From: Spongorhabdus nitratireducens | Lineage (GTDB): Bacteria; Pseudomonadota; Gammaproteobacteria; Pseudomonadales; Endozoicomonadaceae | Length of the DNA: 64,000 bases | Direction: 5' to 3' | Assembly (NCBI GenBank): GCA_947387575.1 | Contig: CANDOC010000002.1 | Coordinates: 126,501-190,500 of the forward strand | Shown: one piece after another, positions 52,652-62,387 of the stretch | Numbering within the stretch: the first letter of the stretch is position 1 | Layout of the letters: every line of letters starts with the position of its first letter | The notes under the pieces: model-generated | Told to the model about the DNA's origin: nothing | Seen by the model: the letters and a program-made list of their open reading frames with translations, nothing else | Database searches by the model: none | Translations under genes and position numbers: made by a program

Positions 52652-52679
52652 GAGTGGGGGTGATGATTTCGGTTTTCAA
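52652..52679 (-). promoter_or_regulatory. Sigma-32-type heat-shock promoter of groESL
   Basis: On the minus strand, TTGAAA (-35) and CCCCACTC (-10; consensus CCCCATNT) are separated by 14 bases. This spacing and GC-rich -10 are typical of sigma-32 promoters. No CIRCE inverted repeat was seen between it and groES. Confidence 0.65.
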
Positions 52680-52699
52680 CCCCGCTATCGCAATTTTTT

Positions 52700-53164
52700 T
52701 CAATCTTTGCGACGGTATTCCCCTTCGATCATGCGCTGGGTGTCATGTGGCCTAGGCTGATCGTCGTGGACTTCATGGAATTCGGAATTATAGACATTGG
52801 CGCCGTGATTTCGTTTCTGCCAGTACTGGCTGCCGGTCAAACGACTGATCGCCCAGCTTCGGAACAATGGCAGCATCAGAAACAGACCCACGGTATCGGT
52901 AATAAATCCGGGAAGAATCAACAGCAGGGCACCAATGCCGATCATCATGCTTTCGATCACTTCCTCAGCTGGCTGTTCCCCTGCAGCCATGCGCTGCTGG
53001 AGCTTCAGCATGGTACGAAACCCCTGCTGGCGCAGCAGGTTGATACCCAGAACAGAAGTCGCAAAGACCAACAGCACCGTAAAGCCGGCACCGATCAGGC
53101 TGCCCACTTCGATCAGAACTGTCAGCTCCAGCGCAAAGAAAATCAGAAAGGACAGGGAGCGCAT
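52700..53164 (-). CDS. fxsA: FxsA-family membrane protein
   Basis: FxsA is a small inner-membrane protein whose overproduction relieves phage T7 exclusion by F plasmid in E. coli; its normal role is unclear. The 154 residues have N-terminal membrane helices and the family signature IGALLLILPGFITDTVGLF. A polar C-terminal tail follows. GGAGG five bases before the ATG at 53164 fixes the start. Next to groESL, as in many gammaproteobacteria. Confidence 0.92.
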   Translation of the reverse strand: MRSLSFLIFFALELTVLIEVGSLIGAGFTVLLVFATSVLGINLLRQQGFRTMLKLQQRMAAGEQPAEEVIESMMIGIGALLLILPGFITDTVGLFLMLPLFRSWAISRLTGSQYWQKRNHGANVYNSEFHEVHDDQPRPHDTQRMIEGEYRRKD

Positions 53165-53241
53165 AATCGCCTCCGCAAAATAAATACAAACAAGATAGTG
53201 GAGACGTTTATGCAAATTTCAAGGTCTGTTTTGTTATTGAA

Positions 53242-54003
53242 TCAGGGCTCGGGTAAAGGTCTGGGTTCCTGATAAAAGACCAGCTGGAAGTTTTGCTTCT
53301 CTTTTTCCCGGAAACTACCCGCCAGCTTCAGTAACACATCATGCTTGGGGCGCAACGGATCCAGAGCTTCAAGCCCCTGACGAACAAACTCCCAGTTATC
53401 ACGCAGCAGCTGAGTGGAAAAGAACGTCTCTTCCATAACCACCCCCAGAGGCACCTGATTTGATATATAACGGACCGTTACATATTGCTTGTGCTCTGCC
53501 TTTCCCAGCGCTTCAACGGTTGTATCCACTGTCAGGGTTTCGATTCGGTTAATTGAGTATGATTTGCCCCGAACCTCCATTTTCTGAGGTATTTTCAAGT
53601 CTGTTACTTCAAATGAAGTAAACATACCGTCCGGTTTTACGGGCTCGACCTTCAACGGGGCAACACGGGAAAGGTAATGGAGCTCAGCCTTCAGAATCTT
53701 ATGGTTCTGTACCCAGAAGTGATATTCAAACAACATACCTTCCGTCTTGTTGACGATGTGATATGTCTCATCATTGATATCCCTCACATGGATCCAGGAT
53801 CCCATGTCTTTACCGGCCACTTCGCTGTAGTGCCAGCGGTAGATGCTGTCTCCTGTTTCTGTAGCCGGTGAGATGTAAAAGGATTCATGCACGGGCATGT
53901 CTTTGGCTGTCGAGTAGACCGAAGCCTCAACAATCCGGGTAAGTGCAGTCGTGCAACCTGATGAGATAAAGGCAAAGCAAAGGACGATAAGCAACCTGTT
54001 CAT
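53242..54003 (-). CDS. Unknown lipoprotein, 253 residues
   Basis: A lipoprotein signal is clear (RLLIVLCFAFISSGC, Cys17). The mature part is beta-rich, with phrases such as YRWHYSEVAGKDMGSWIHVR and YSINRIETLTVDTTVEALGK. I know no family. A G-rich ribosome-binding site lies immediately upstream of the ATG. It stands 78 bases upstream of fxsA on the same strand, probably as a separate unit. Confidence 0.7.
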   Translation of the reverse strand: MNRLLIVLCFAFISSGCTTALTRIVEASVYSTAKDMPVHESFYISPATETGDSIYRWHYSEVAGKDMGSWIHVRDINDETYHIVNKTEGMLFEYHFWVQNHKILKAELHYLSRVAPLKVEPVKPDGMFTSFEVTDLKIPQKMEVRGKSYSINRIETLTVDTTVEALGKAEHKQYVTVRYISNQVPLGVVMEETFFSTQLLRDNWEFVRQGLEALDPLRPKHDVLLKLAGSFREKEKQNFQLVFYQEPRPLPEP

Positions 54004-54133
54004 GTGTCCCCCCAGTGCGGCACACAGTCAGTGTATTGTTATAATTTTTGGGCCTGTTACGCCTGAAAGACACAACAGGCCTGTTTGAACAGTACTCTTA
54101 CCGTTGTAAAACACTCCTGATCTGGATCAAATT

Positions 54134-55000
54134 TTACACCTTCTGTCCCGCCAGGATTTGCAGGGAATGGATTTCTTCATGCCAGATAGATGAATCTATA
54201 GTCTCCAGCACCATCGGAATACCATTAAAGCGCTTATCCTGCATGATAAATCTGAATGCTTCCCAGCCTATTTCACCTTCACCCAGACTGTGATGACGGT
54301 CTTTACGTGAATTCAGCGCACCTTTGGAGTCATTCAGGTGCATGCCCTGCAGATAGGAAAAGCCCACCGTCTCTTCGAACTGCTGAAAAACCTGAGTACA
54401 GCTTTCATTTGTGCGCAGATCATAACCGGCTGCAAAGGCATGACAGGTATCCAGGCAGACACCAATCCGGCTCTTATCTTCTACCTGATCAATAATTTCT
54501 GCCAGATGTTCAAAGCTGTAGCCCAGATTACTGCCCTGCCCCGCCGTATTCTCAATAACAGCCATAACACCTGTGGTTTTCTCCAGTGCCCGGTTCACTG
54601 ATTCAGCCACCAGCTTCAGTGATTCTGTTTCACTGATTTTTCGCAAATGACTTCCCGGATGAAAGTTCAGCCGGTCCAGCCCCAGTTGTTCACAGCGTTG
54701 TAGTTCATCAGCAAAAGCATTCAGTGACTTTTCCCGCGCCTCGGTTTCCGGGTGGCCCAGATTAATCAGGTAGGAGTCATGGGGCAGGATCTGCGCCGGC
54801 GAGAAGCCATACAACTCACAGCGACGACGAAAGTTATCAATAACTTTGGATTCCAGCGGCTTTGCCTGCCACTGCCTCTGGTTTTTGGTAAACAGGGCGA
54901 AAGCAGTGGCACCCAACTCTTTCGCATTCAGGGGTGCATTATCAACACCACCGGCAGCCGAAACATGAGCACCAATAAACTTTTGATCCGCTTTTTTCAT
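54134..55000 (-). CDS. nfo: Endonuclease IV (AP endonuclease)
   Basis: This zinc-dependent AP endonuclease acts in base excision repair. The 288 residues match Nfo: [81 protein letters not shown] and [20 protein letters not shown]. These carry the metal-binding His, Glu and Asp residues. It is a single gene, divergent from the glutamine-synthetase-like gene. Confidence 0.96.
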   Translation of the reverse strand: MKKADQKFIGAHVSAAGGVDNAPLNAKELGATAFALFTKNQRQWQAKPLESKVIDNFRRRCELYGFSPAQILPHDSYLINLGHPETEAREKSLNAFADELQRCEQLGLDRLNFHPGSHLRKISETESLKLVAESVNRALEKTTGVMAVIENTAGQGSNLGYSFEHLAEIIDQVEDKSRIGVCLDTCHAFAAGYDLRTNESCTQVFQQFEETVGFSYLQGMHLNDSKGALNSRKDRHHSLGEGEIGWEAFRFIMQDKRFNGIPMVLETIDSSIWHEEIHSLQILAGQKV

Positions 55001-55136
55001 TCAAAAATATTCTTGTACATCAACATCAGCTGCAAAGTGTCCCATAAATCACCCCGGCATACTCCAACTGAATAAAGTTGATGGTCTATATCTTATAACC
55101 TTGTGTAATTTAAAAAATCGCCTCGAGGTACCGGTA

Positions 55137-56552
55137 GTGAATTACGAGGATACTGTTGCAGCCCGCTCTGATTCACTGCTGGCCGCAGAGGAAAGGCTGA
55201 AAAGCCAGAGCATCAAGAACCTGACCCTGCAACTGCCTGATCACCACGGCAGGCTCAATACCCGGCTTGCACCACTGAAGCTCAATCCGGCGGGCCATAT
55301 GGCCAACAGTTCAGTTTATCTGGTGATGCCAAACTGCGGTGCACCTCTGGGTATGCCGGTTTATGAATCGCCTCATATCTGGTTTCACACCGGCTTCAAG
55401 AATATTCGCGCAGTACCTGACCCCGACTCACTGGTCATACCCGACTGGCAGCCGGAAACGGCCAGCATTATGCTCGACACCTTTGAGGATGACGGTACGC
55501 CCTATTTTATGGACTCCAGGGCTGTGCTGCGTAATACAGAAGAAAAACTACGATCACAGGGAATGAATGCCCGACTGGGTATTGAGCTCGAGTTCGCGCT
55601 TTACCATGCTGACCCGGAAAAACTACAGCAACGTGATTTCTCCAACCTGGCCCTGTTTGGCGAAGGCAACCGCTATCACGATGGTTGCCGTGATCATCGC
55701 TGGCATCAGTTGGCTACAACCCTGATGCAGCGAATGGAGCAAATCGGAGCACCACTCTTCAGTATCTCCTCTGAAAGTGGTGAAGGTATCTATGAAATCG
55801 CACTAGCTCCGCTGCCTCCCCTGCAAGCAGCCGATGCACTGGCACGGTTGCGTTACTACCTGAAGGCCCTGTGCCAAGAATATGACCTGATTCCAACCTT
55901 TATGCCCCGCTCCACCCGACCCGGAACACTCCAGGCCTGCGGTCTGCATATTCACCAGTCCTTGTGCAGCACAGAAGATGGACACAACCTTTTTGCAGCG
56001 GCAGAAGGCACCGATAGCCCGCTCTCAGATACAGGTCGCCATTATCTGGGTGGGCTGATGAGCAGTATGAAAGCCATGAACCTTATCTTCCGGCCAACAA
56101 TGAACGCCTATCGGCGTCTGGAACGCGTTGCCGGCATGCCCGAAGATATTTGTTGGGGATTGGAGCATCGTTGTGTCGCTGTCAGGGTGATCAAGGGCAA
56201 CTCCCCGGAGCAAACCCGGTTTGAGCACCGCTGCTGTGGGCCAGATATTAATCCTTACCTGACGATAGCCGCCATGCTGGAAGGTGGATTGTTCGGGATT
56301 GCAAATCATATCGACCCGGAAGAGCCTGTGACGGGAAATCCTGCCGAGAGCAAAAACATTATGCCTCTGCCCCGTTCACTTGAAGCCGCTGTAACAGCAT
56401 TCAGGGAATCAGAGTTTGCTGAGCTGTTTTTCGGACAAAAGCTGGCTGACCACTATGCCCGAACCCGGGAAAATGAAGTGAGGGCTTTCCAGGAGTGGCT
56501 GGATAAAAATATTACCGGCTTTGAATATCAGCGTTACTTTGACGCATTCTAG
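55137..56552 (+). CDS. Glutamine-synthetase-family ligase (GlnA/PuuA-like)
   Basis: The GTG at 55137 has GAGG eight bases upstream and gives 471 residues; an ATG twelve codons earlier lacks a site. The catalytic domain is recognised by LGIELEFALYH (metal-binding Glu), SESGEGIYEIALAP, GLHIHQSL and NAYRRLERVAG, with a later RFEHRCCGPDINPYLTIAAML. The N-terminal half is divergent from true GlnA, and the adenylylation-site region is not recognisable. It may be a gamma-glutamyl-amine or other amide ligase. No polyamine genes are nearby, so the substrate is open. Confidence 0.82.
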   Translation: MNYEDTVAARSDSLLAAEERLKSQSIKNLTLQLPDHHGRLNTRLAPLKLNPAGHMANSSVYLVMPNCGAPLGMPVYESPHIWFHTGFKNIRAVPDPDSLVIPDWQPETASIMLDTFEDDGTPYFMDSRAVLRNTEEKLRSQGMNARLGIELEFALYHADPEKLQQRDFSNLALFGEGNRYHDGCRDHRWHQLATTLMQRMEQIGAPLFSISSESGEGIYEIALAPLPPLQAADALARLRYYLKALCQEYDLIPTFMPRSTRPGTLQACGLHIHQSLCSTEDGHNLFAAAEGTDSPLSDTGRHYLGGLMSSMKAMNLIFRPTMNAYRRLERVAGMPEDICWGLEHRCVAVRVIKGNSPEQTRFEHRCCGPDINPYLTIAAMLEGGLFGIANHIDPEEPVTGNPAESKNIMPLPRSLEAAVTAFRESEFAELFFGQKLADHYARTRENEVRAFQEWLDKNITGFEYQRYFDAF

Positions 56553-56696
56553 AATGCACATTGGTAACAGCCTGCGTTGAGGCTGAATGGTTTTGCGGAT
56601 CAAAAGGGCGAAAGAGCGGGAGAAGTAGCAGGCTATCCCTGCCTGCCTTTTCCCCCGATGGGGCAAACTTTCAATAACTACTTGAGGCAATAGCTA

Positions 56697-56719
56697 CCTG
56701 AAGCAATGAGTACTTCAGG
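56697..56719 (-). terminator. Hairpin downstream of the hugZ-like gene
   Basis: CCTGAAG/CTTCAGG is nested in a wider TGAGGCA/TGCCTCA pairing (56683-56731), immediately after the hugZ-like stop codon on the minus strand. The U tract is poor. The 150 bases further downstream hold nothing recognisable. Confidence 0.5.
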
Positions 56720-56730
56720 TCATCAGTGCC

Positions 56731-57486
56731 TCAGGCTGCTCGCGCCATGGCGACCAGTGCCTGACGGGCTTCACCCGGAGTCGTTACCGGTGTTTCAAAT
56801 GCGATACGTACCAAGCGACGCTCGATCAGCAAGTGAATACCTTCACTGTCGATACCCGCCATCAGCGGCTGCACACCTTCGGGTACTTCTACTCCATTTT
56901 GAATGCAGTATTTCACCAGTGCATCCTGATGATCTTCATTCATATGGTTGACCATGCCGGCTTCAACATCACCAAAGAACGGATTTTCTCCGCTGATATC
57001 ATCCTTGCTGACCCAGTGAATACGACCAAAACCACCAATATAACGAGCGCGTACAGCTTCAATACGGTAAAAAGCAAAGCTGTGAGTTTTGTGGTAACCC
57101 TTGGAGTGAGGGAAGAAGCGATAATAGCGCTCGGCTACAGCTTCAGCATCGTCACCCTCAACTTTATGAGCATCACCCACCCAGGTCAGACGAGCTCCGG
57201 TCTGGGCGTCGTCTACGTTGCTCTCGGTCAGGGTCAGGGAAACCTTGGGGTCTTTATCAATATTACGGGTATGCTGGGCCAGGCTGCTGATCAGAATAAT
57301 CGGCTGACCATTTTGATCGAGGCAGTAAGGCGTAACCGAGCCGAAAGGATACCCCGGCAGTACCCGTGACTGTGTCGCCAGCACACCCTGATACTCACTC
57401 AGCAGAAGCCCGCGGGCTTCAGGGGCGATGGTTTTGTTGGTCGACATGGTGTTGGCCATCTGCTCGGCGGAATCCACTTTAGCCAT
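56731..57486 (-). CDS. hugZ: HugZ/HutZ-like heme-utilisation protein
   Basis: The FMN-binding split-barrel-like N-terminal domain (LLLSEYQGVLATQSRVLPGY, then LISSLAQHTRNIDKDPKVSL) is followed by a DUF2470-type C-terminal domain with MVNHMNEDHQDALVKYC. This combination is characteristic of HugZ/HutZ proteins, which bind or degrade heme for iron acquisition. The Fur box 130-150 bases upstream supports iron regulation. The ATG at 57486 with AAGAGA upstream gives 251 residues. The neighbour pdxH shares only the split-barrel fold. Confidence 0.82.
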   Translation of the reverse strand: MAKVDSAEQMANTMSTNKTIAPEARGLLLSEYQGVLATQSRVLPGYPFGSVTPYCLDQNGQPIILISSLAQHTRNIDKDPKVSLTLTESNVDDAQTGARLTWVGDAHKVEGDDAEAVAERYYRFFPHSKGYHKTHSFAFYRIEAVRARYIGGFGRIHWVSKDDISGENPFFGDVEAGMVNHMNEDHQDALVKYCIQNGVEVPEGVQPLMAGIDSEGIHLLIERRLVRIAFETPVTTPGEARQALVAMARAA

Positions 57487-57611
57487 ATAAGCTGTCTCTT
57501 GACGTTCTTCTGTGCAATCTTCCAAACCACACTGGCCTGAAAAGACTCTTGTATTCGTATAATTGAAGCACTATTGGGCGGAAGTGCCTGTAAGATGCAG
57601 GGGAATTTAAC

Positions 57612-57636
57612 GCAAATGATAACGCTTATCAATTGC
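57612..57636 (-). promoter_or_regulatory. Fur box upstream of hugZ
   Basis: The 25-base near-palindrome GCAAATGATAACGCTTATCA plus ATTGC contains TGATAA-CGC-TTATCA. This is close to the Fur consensus GATAATGATAATCATTATC. It lies between divergent hugZ and pdxH, nearer to hugZ, and so should repress hugZ when iron is sufficient. Confidence 0.8.
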
Positions 57637-57744
57637 AAATTTAAGATTTAGCTTCTCTCTTGTGCTCTAAGCAATAACCAGAGCCCAAGCCTCAGTGGTA
57701 GGATAGACAAATCAAAATCGCCTTTTATTAGATGGACCCTGTCG

Positions 57745-58383
57745 ATGGATCTCAGTGCATTAAGAGAAAATTACACTCGCGATGGTTTGACCAGAGATGA
57801 GCTCGCGGCCACACCCTTCGAGCAGTTTGAACGTTGGTTCTTACAAGCTCAGGAAGCTGAACTACCCGAGCCTAACGCTATGAGTCTGGCTACAGCCAGC
57901 AAGGACGCAGCTCCCAGCCTTAGAACGGTGTTGCTGAAGTATTTTGACACCAGAGGCTTTGTATTTTTCACCAATTACGAGAGTAATAAAGCCAAAGAGA
58001 TTGCCGAAAACCCGCAAGTGGCGCTGATGTTCTTCTGGCTGGGGCTGGAGCGACAGGTCATCGTCAAGGGTACAGCAGAGAAAGTCAGCCATGCTGAATC
58101 TTTGAAGTATTTTATGAGCCGTCCCCATGGCAGCCAGCTGGGTGCCTGGTGTTCTCATCAGAGCAGTGTGATCAGTGGTCGCAAGCTGCTGGAAATGCAG
58201 TTGGATAAAATGAAGCAGAAGTTCAAGCAGGGACAGGTTCCACTCCCTTCGTTCTGGGGTGGGTTCAGGGTTGTTCCGCAGCAGATTGAGTTCTGGCAGG
58301 GCCGCCCCAACCGGTTGCATGATCGTTTTCAATACAGCCGGGAAAATGAAACCGACTGGAGCATCGCTCGTCTCTCTCCATAA
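57745..58383 (+). CDS. pdxH: Pyridoxamine/pyridoxine 5'-phosphate oxidase
   Basis: PdxH makes pyridoxal 5'-phosphate with FMN and oxygen. The 212 residues include ALRENYTRDGLTRDEL, MSLATASKDAAPSLRTVLLK, FVFFTNYESNKAKEIAENP, SRPHGSQLGAWCSHQSS and the C-terminal WQGRPNRLHDRF...WSIARLSP, the full family pattern. It is a single gene, divergent from hugZ. Confidence 0.96.
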   Translation: MDLSALRENYTRDGLTRDELAATPFEQFERWFLQAQEAELPEPNAMSLATASKDAAPSLRTVLLKYFDTRGFVFFTNYESNKAKEIAENPQVALMFFWLGLERQVIVKGTAEKVSHAESLKYFMSRPHGSQLGAWCSHQSSVISGRKLLEMQLDKMKQKFKQGQVPLPSFWGGFRVVPQQIEFWQGRPNRLHDRFQYSRENETDWSIARLSP

Positions 58384-58426
58384 TCCCTTACATCAAAAGC
58401 TGTTCACTATTACTTAACACCAAAAA

Positions 58427-58447
58427 AGCCCGCTGAAGCAGCGGGCT
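58427..58447 (-). terminator. Terminator of the sutA-like gene
   Basis: A 9-bp stem (AGCCCGCTG and its complement) has a 3-base loop. On the minus strand it is followed by TTTTTT. It lies 44 bases after the stop codon. Confidence 0.88.
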
Positions 58448-58490
58448 AAAGATTACAGCTTAGGGGGTTCGGTTAAATCAGACAGCCTGA

Positions 58491-58733
58491 TTAAATCGGG
58501 CGATTACCATAATCGCTGGCGGGTTTGCGTGGTGGATCCGCAGTAACATTGGATGGAACTTCTTCGATTTTTCCACCCTTGGCCAGGAATTCTTCGACCT
58601 GGGCATTCATCATTTCCCGTAAACGACGGCGGGATTCAACAGTACGCTCTTCTGCTGATTCATCCTTACTGCCCAAAAAGGCAAATTCGGAACCTTGACC
58701 AGTATCAGCTTTTCTTGGCTTTCTCCGTGCCAT
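58491..58733 (-). CDS. sutA: SutA-like RNA-polymerase-associated small protein
   Basis: This 80-residue protein has a basic N terminus (MARRKPRKADTG) and a C terminus, EEFLAKGGKIEEVPSNVTAD then PPRKPASDYGNRPI. The C terminus strongly resembles the end of Pseudomonas SutA (pattern EEFLxxGGKvxEixxNVvADPPkKPxxxYGxRPI, from memory). SutA binds RNA polymerase and supports transcription during slow growth. The acidic N-terminal arm of Pseudomonas SutA is absent; here it is shorter and mixed-charge, so the activity may differ. GAGG lies upstream of the ATG. Confidence 0.7.
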   Translation of the reverse strand: MARRKPRKADTGQGSEFAFLGSKDESAEERTVESRRRLREMMNAQVEEFLAKGGKIEEVPSNVTADPPRKPASDYGNRPI

Positions 58734-58802
58734 AGCCTGATCCTCTACTTGACTGGTTGTATGTTGTTATAAACTTCCGTTGTCCGGCTCTTTTGGCCTT
58801 TT

Positions 58803-58840
58803 ACCATGAAGATACAAATTCACTTTTGTAGCTTCATGGT
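58803..58840. repeat. Long imperfect hairpin in the sutA-ferredoxin gap
   Basis: ACCATGAAG plus TACAAA pairs with TTTGTA plus CTTCATGGT across one mismatch, 15 bp in all. The 380-base gap (58734-59116) between the sutA-like gene and the ferredoxin terminator has no gene. Its right half is very A+T-rich and includes two similar runs of ATTTATACATTT type. Confidence 0.6.
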
Positions 58841-59116
58841 TTGTTCAGGTGTCCGTTGTGAAACGATACATGCTTGGCATCCTGCCTCGCACCTGAACCG
58901 TATTACTGCTGATTTTTTTAAGTTATAGCGCAGCCTGATTAATACGCCAGTACATCATTTTACCTGCACTCTCATTTATACATTTCTTTGTACATTTTTA
59001 TTATTAAAATTGTATTTCAAATCAGGCTTACTTATTTATAGCTCGGTATAAGGCGGCAGGCAACAGCTTGTTATCGGCAGGGAGAAACAAAACTACAGGA
59101 AGGTTATATAAAAACA

Positions 59117-59131
59117 GGAGCCAAAGGCTCC
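59117..59131 (-). terminator. Terminator after the ferredoxin gene
   Basis: GGAGCC/GGCTCC with a 3-base loop is followed on the minus strand by TGTTTTT. It lies 26 bases after the ferredoxin stop codon. Confidence 0.8.
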
Positions 59132-59156
59132 CGTCATTTATTGGCACTGGTCTGAA

Positions 59157-59420
<264 letters not shown>

Positions 59421-59537
59421 TCAAATGTACATCATACTTACTACGAAAATGCCGCCACTGATGGCGGTTTGCACTTTCATGTTATAGATGAGCGACATCC
59501 CACGCTCATGGCTGCTGTATCTGTCAGAATAATCTGA

Positions 59538-60044
<507 letters not shown>

Positions 60045-60305
60045 TTATCGAGAGTTTTCATATGCCCACGAGGCAGCAAACACACTACTTGCATCGTCCT
60101 GTGCAAGCAGGGTTCCGGGACAGGCCTCAAGCCGGCTCGATGGTAGCGGAAACCCCCTTGCAGCACAAATACGCAGGCACCGACAGATAGTGGTGATTTC
60201 TTGCTAGATAAAGCGCTCAGTCTGGTTGATTCTGCAATATTCACGTGGACGATGCAGATTATTCACTGGAGTTAGCCCGATACGAACCCAGCTTATTATC
60301 TTCTT

Positions 60306-60926
60306 TTAGCCTCTGACAGCATACAGGTAATAACTTACCTGACCGGCTGTTTTACATTTCAGCTGCTCCCAGTTTTCCGGAACCGGCAGCTGACCAAGCT
60401 CTGACTCAGCTTCAATGTAGACTTTGGCGCCCTGACTTAGCCAGCCATTGTCATTCAGCTTCTGGCAAACCGGCTGTAGAAAACCTTTTCGAAATGGCGG
60501 ATCCAGAAACACCAGATCAAAGACTTCCGTTGCCTTTTTATCCAGCCATGACACCGCATCTGTCTGATGAAGGCTGGCATTATCTGCACTTAATGTTCGA
60601 AGGTTATCCGACAGCTGTTGAGCTGCGGATTTTGAAAACTCCAGCGCAACCAATCGTGCAGCCCCTCTGGACAGAGCTTCCAGCCCCAGTGCACCACTTC
60701 CGGCAAAACCATCAAGACAACGTGCCCCCGGCACATCTGCCATCAACCAGTTGAAAATCGTTTCCCGTACTCGGTCAGGCGTCGGACGCAGCCCTTCTAC
60801 ACTGGCCACCGGCAGTTTTCTGCTTCTCCATTCGCCGGCAATAATCCGCAGCAGACCACCCGATCTGGATTGTTGTGTACTTCCTGTTGATGTGCCACGG
60901 CGTTGCCCGCTTCCTCTCCTTTTCAT
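60306..60926 (-). CDS. rsmD: 16S rRNA (guanine966-N2)-methyltransferase
   Basis: The 206 residues have the RsmD opening LRIIAGEWRSRKLPV, LRPTPDRVRETIFNWL, the S-adenosylmethionine motif CLDGFAGSGALGLEALSRGA and the catalytic FDLVFLDPPFRKG (DPPF). The first about 25 residues are a basic Ser/Gly-rich tail. It follows the M16 peptidase pair by 9 bases, so it is probably co-transcribed with it. Confidence 0.95.
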   Translation of the reverse strand: MKRRGSGQRRGTSTGSTQQSRSGGLLRIIAGEWRSRKLPVASVEGLRPTPDRVRETIFNWLMADVPGARCLDGFAGSGALGLEALSRGAARLVALEFSKSAAQQLSDNLRTLSADNASLHQTDAVSWLDKKATEVFDLVFLDPPFRKGFLQPVCQKLNDNGWLSQGAKVYIEAESELGQLPVPENWEQLKCKTAGQVSYYLYAVRG

Positions 60927-60935
60927 GCAATCCTC

Positions 60936-62387
60936 TTACTCTTCAGCTGCAGAAATGACATCCCGACCAACCCGGATTTGTGACATGGTCTGCAAATTCA
61001 TATAACGTCTTACCGTCTCTTGAACCTGCCCGACTGTCAGTTTCTGGACATCCTCCATAAAGCGGGCCAGCTCATCCAGTGGCAGATCAAACAAACCGAC
61101 CTGACACAACCGGGCGACCATAGCCTCATTACAATCCAGCGACAATGGGTAACTGCCACGAAGATAATGTCGTGCAGCTTCCAGTTCTTCCGTTGTGATG
61201 CCCTCTTCCACAAAGCGGTTCAGTACTTGCTTCACTACAGCGAGTGCTTCTCTGGCATGATCTGTCTGGGTTTGTAGCTTGATAATCAGCGGGCCATTTT
61301 TTTTCAGAGGAACAACTTCACTGGTAATGGCATAGGTCAGTCCCCGTTCTTCCCGCAAAATACGGTAAAGCCTTGAGCTTCGCAGACCACCGCCGAGGAT
61401 ATAGCTCCCTACAACCAGAGCAGGGTAGTCAGGACTGGTTCGGGATACACCCAGCCACCCCAGACAAATATGGGTCTGTTCTGTCGCCATTCTGATCGCA
61501 TGATAGTGAGGTGCAGTCATTGGCACAGGATCAGGCAAGGGTTCTGGCACCTCTCCTTTCGGTAGCAGTTCACTCACGGTTTCTGCCAGATTTTTTGCCT
61601 GCTCAAGATCGATATCACCGGTGATAGCAATCACCAGATTGCTGGCAACATAATACTGCTGATGGAACCTGACCAGCTCATGCCGACGAAGCCCCATGAC
61701 CGAGCTTTCGGTCCCCATGGGGTTATGAGCATACGGATGCCGACTATAAATTATCTTCCAGAGTGCCTTCTCAGCCTGAATGGCCGGCCACTGCTTTTTG
61801 TATCTCAATTCAGCCAGCACCTGGTTTTTGACCCGGTTAAATGCCAGCTGGGTAAAAGCCGGTTTGGCCACAACCTGTTTTAACAGCTCGATTGCAGGCT
61901 GTAATGCATCCGGACTACTCAGGCTTCGCAGGGATATAACTGAACTGTCGCGCTGAATCGCGCAACTATACTGTGCCCCAAGTCGCTCAAACTGCCGGCT
62001 GATAGCCGACGCATTCATACCTGTAACCCCCTGAACCAGCATTTTGACCGTCAAATTGGCCAGCCCATGCTCTTCACCATCACGAGCCGAGCCCGCGTTA
62101 AACAGCAGGTTGATATCAACCATGGGCAATTCAGGTGCTGAAACAAAGTAAACTTTTACACCACTGTCTGTTTGCCAGTAAACCGGCTCCACCACATGAA
62201 CAGGAGGTTCATTCGACAGTTGTGCCTGCTCTGATTCAATATCCTGACGGCTGATCCCTGAAGGAAGTCGTTTGTCCTGACGTGGCTGTTTTTCCAGATG
62301 CAACATCCAGATGGTGCTAATGATCAGGAACACCAGCACGCTCAGCATCGATAACCGACTGGACCCCCGACAGGCTGGCATCCTCAC
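60936..62387 (-). CDS. M16 peptidase homologue lacking the zinc site (partner subunit)
   Basis: The 483 residues have an N-terminal membrane anchor (LSMLSVLVFLIISTIWMLHL) and two M16 domains. Where active members have HxxEH, this protein reads GLANLTVKML, so it cannot bind zinc in the usual way. The family pattern is otherwise intact (SARDGEEHGLANL, then YRILREERGLTYAI). It overlaps the upstream active M16 gene by 4 bases, with its GTG start inside that gene's TGA. Such active/inactive pairs form heterodimers, as in mitochondrial processing peptidase. Confidence 0.9.
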   Translation of the reverse strand: MRMPACRGSSRLSMLSVLVFLIISTIWMLHLEKQPRQDKRLPSGISRQDIESEQAQLSNEPPVHVVEPVYWQTDSGVKVYFVSAPELPMVDINLLFNAGSARDGEEHGLANLTVKMLVQGVTGMNASAISRQFERLGAQYSCAIQRDSSVISLRSLSSPDALQPAIELLKQVVAKPAFTQLAFNRVKNQVLAELRYKKQWPAIQAEKALWKIIYSRHPYAHNPMGTESSVMGLRRHELVRFHQQYYVASNLVIAITGDIDLEQAKNLAETVSELLPKGEVPEPLPDPVPMTAPHYHAIRMATEQTHICLGWLGVSRTSPDYPALVVGSYILGGGLRSSRLYRILREERGLTYAITSEVVPLKKNGPLIIKLQTQTDHAREALAVVKQVLNRFVEEGITTEELEAARHYLRGSYPLSLDCNEAMVARLCQVGLFDLPLDELARFMEDVQKLTVGQVQETVRRYMNLQTMSQIRVGRDVISAAEE

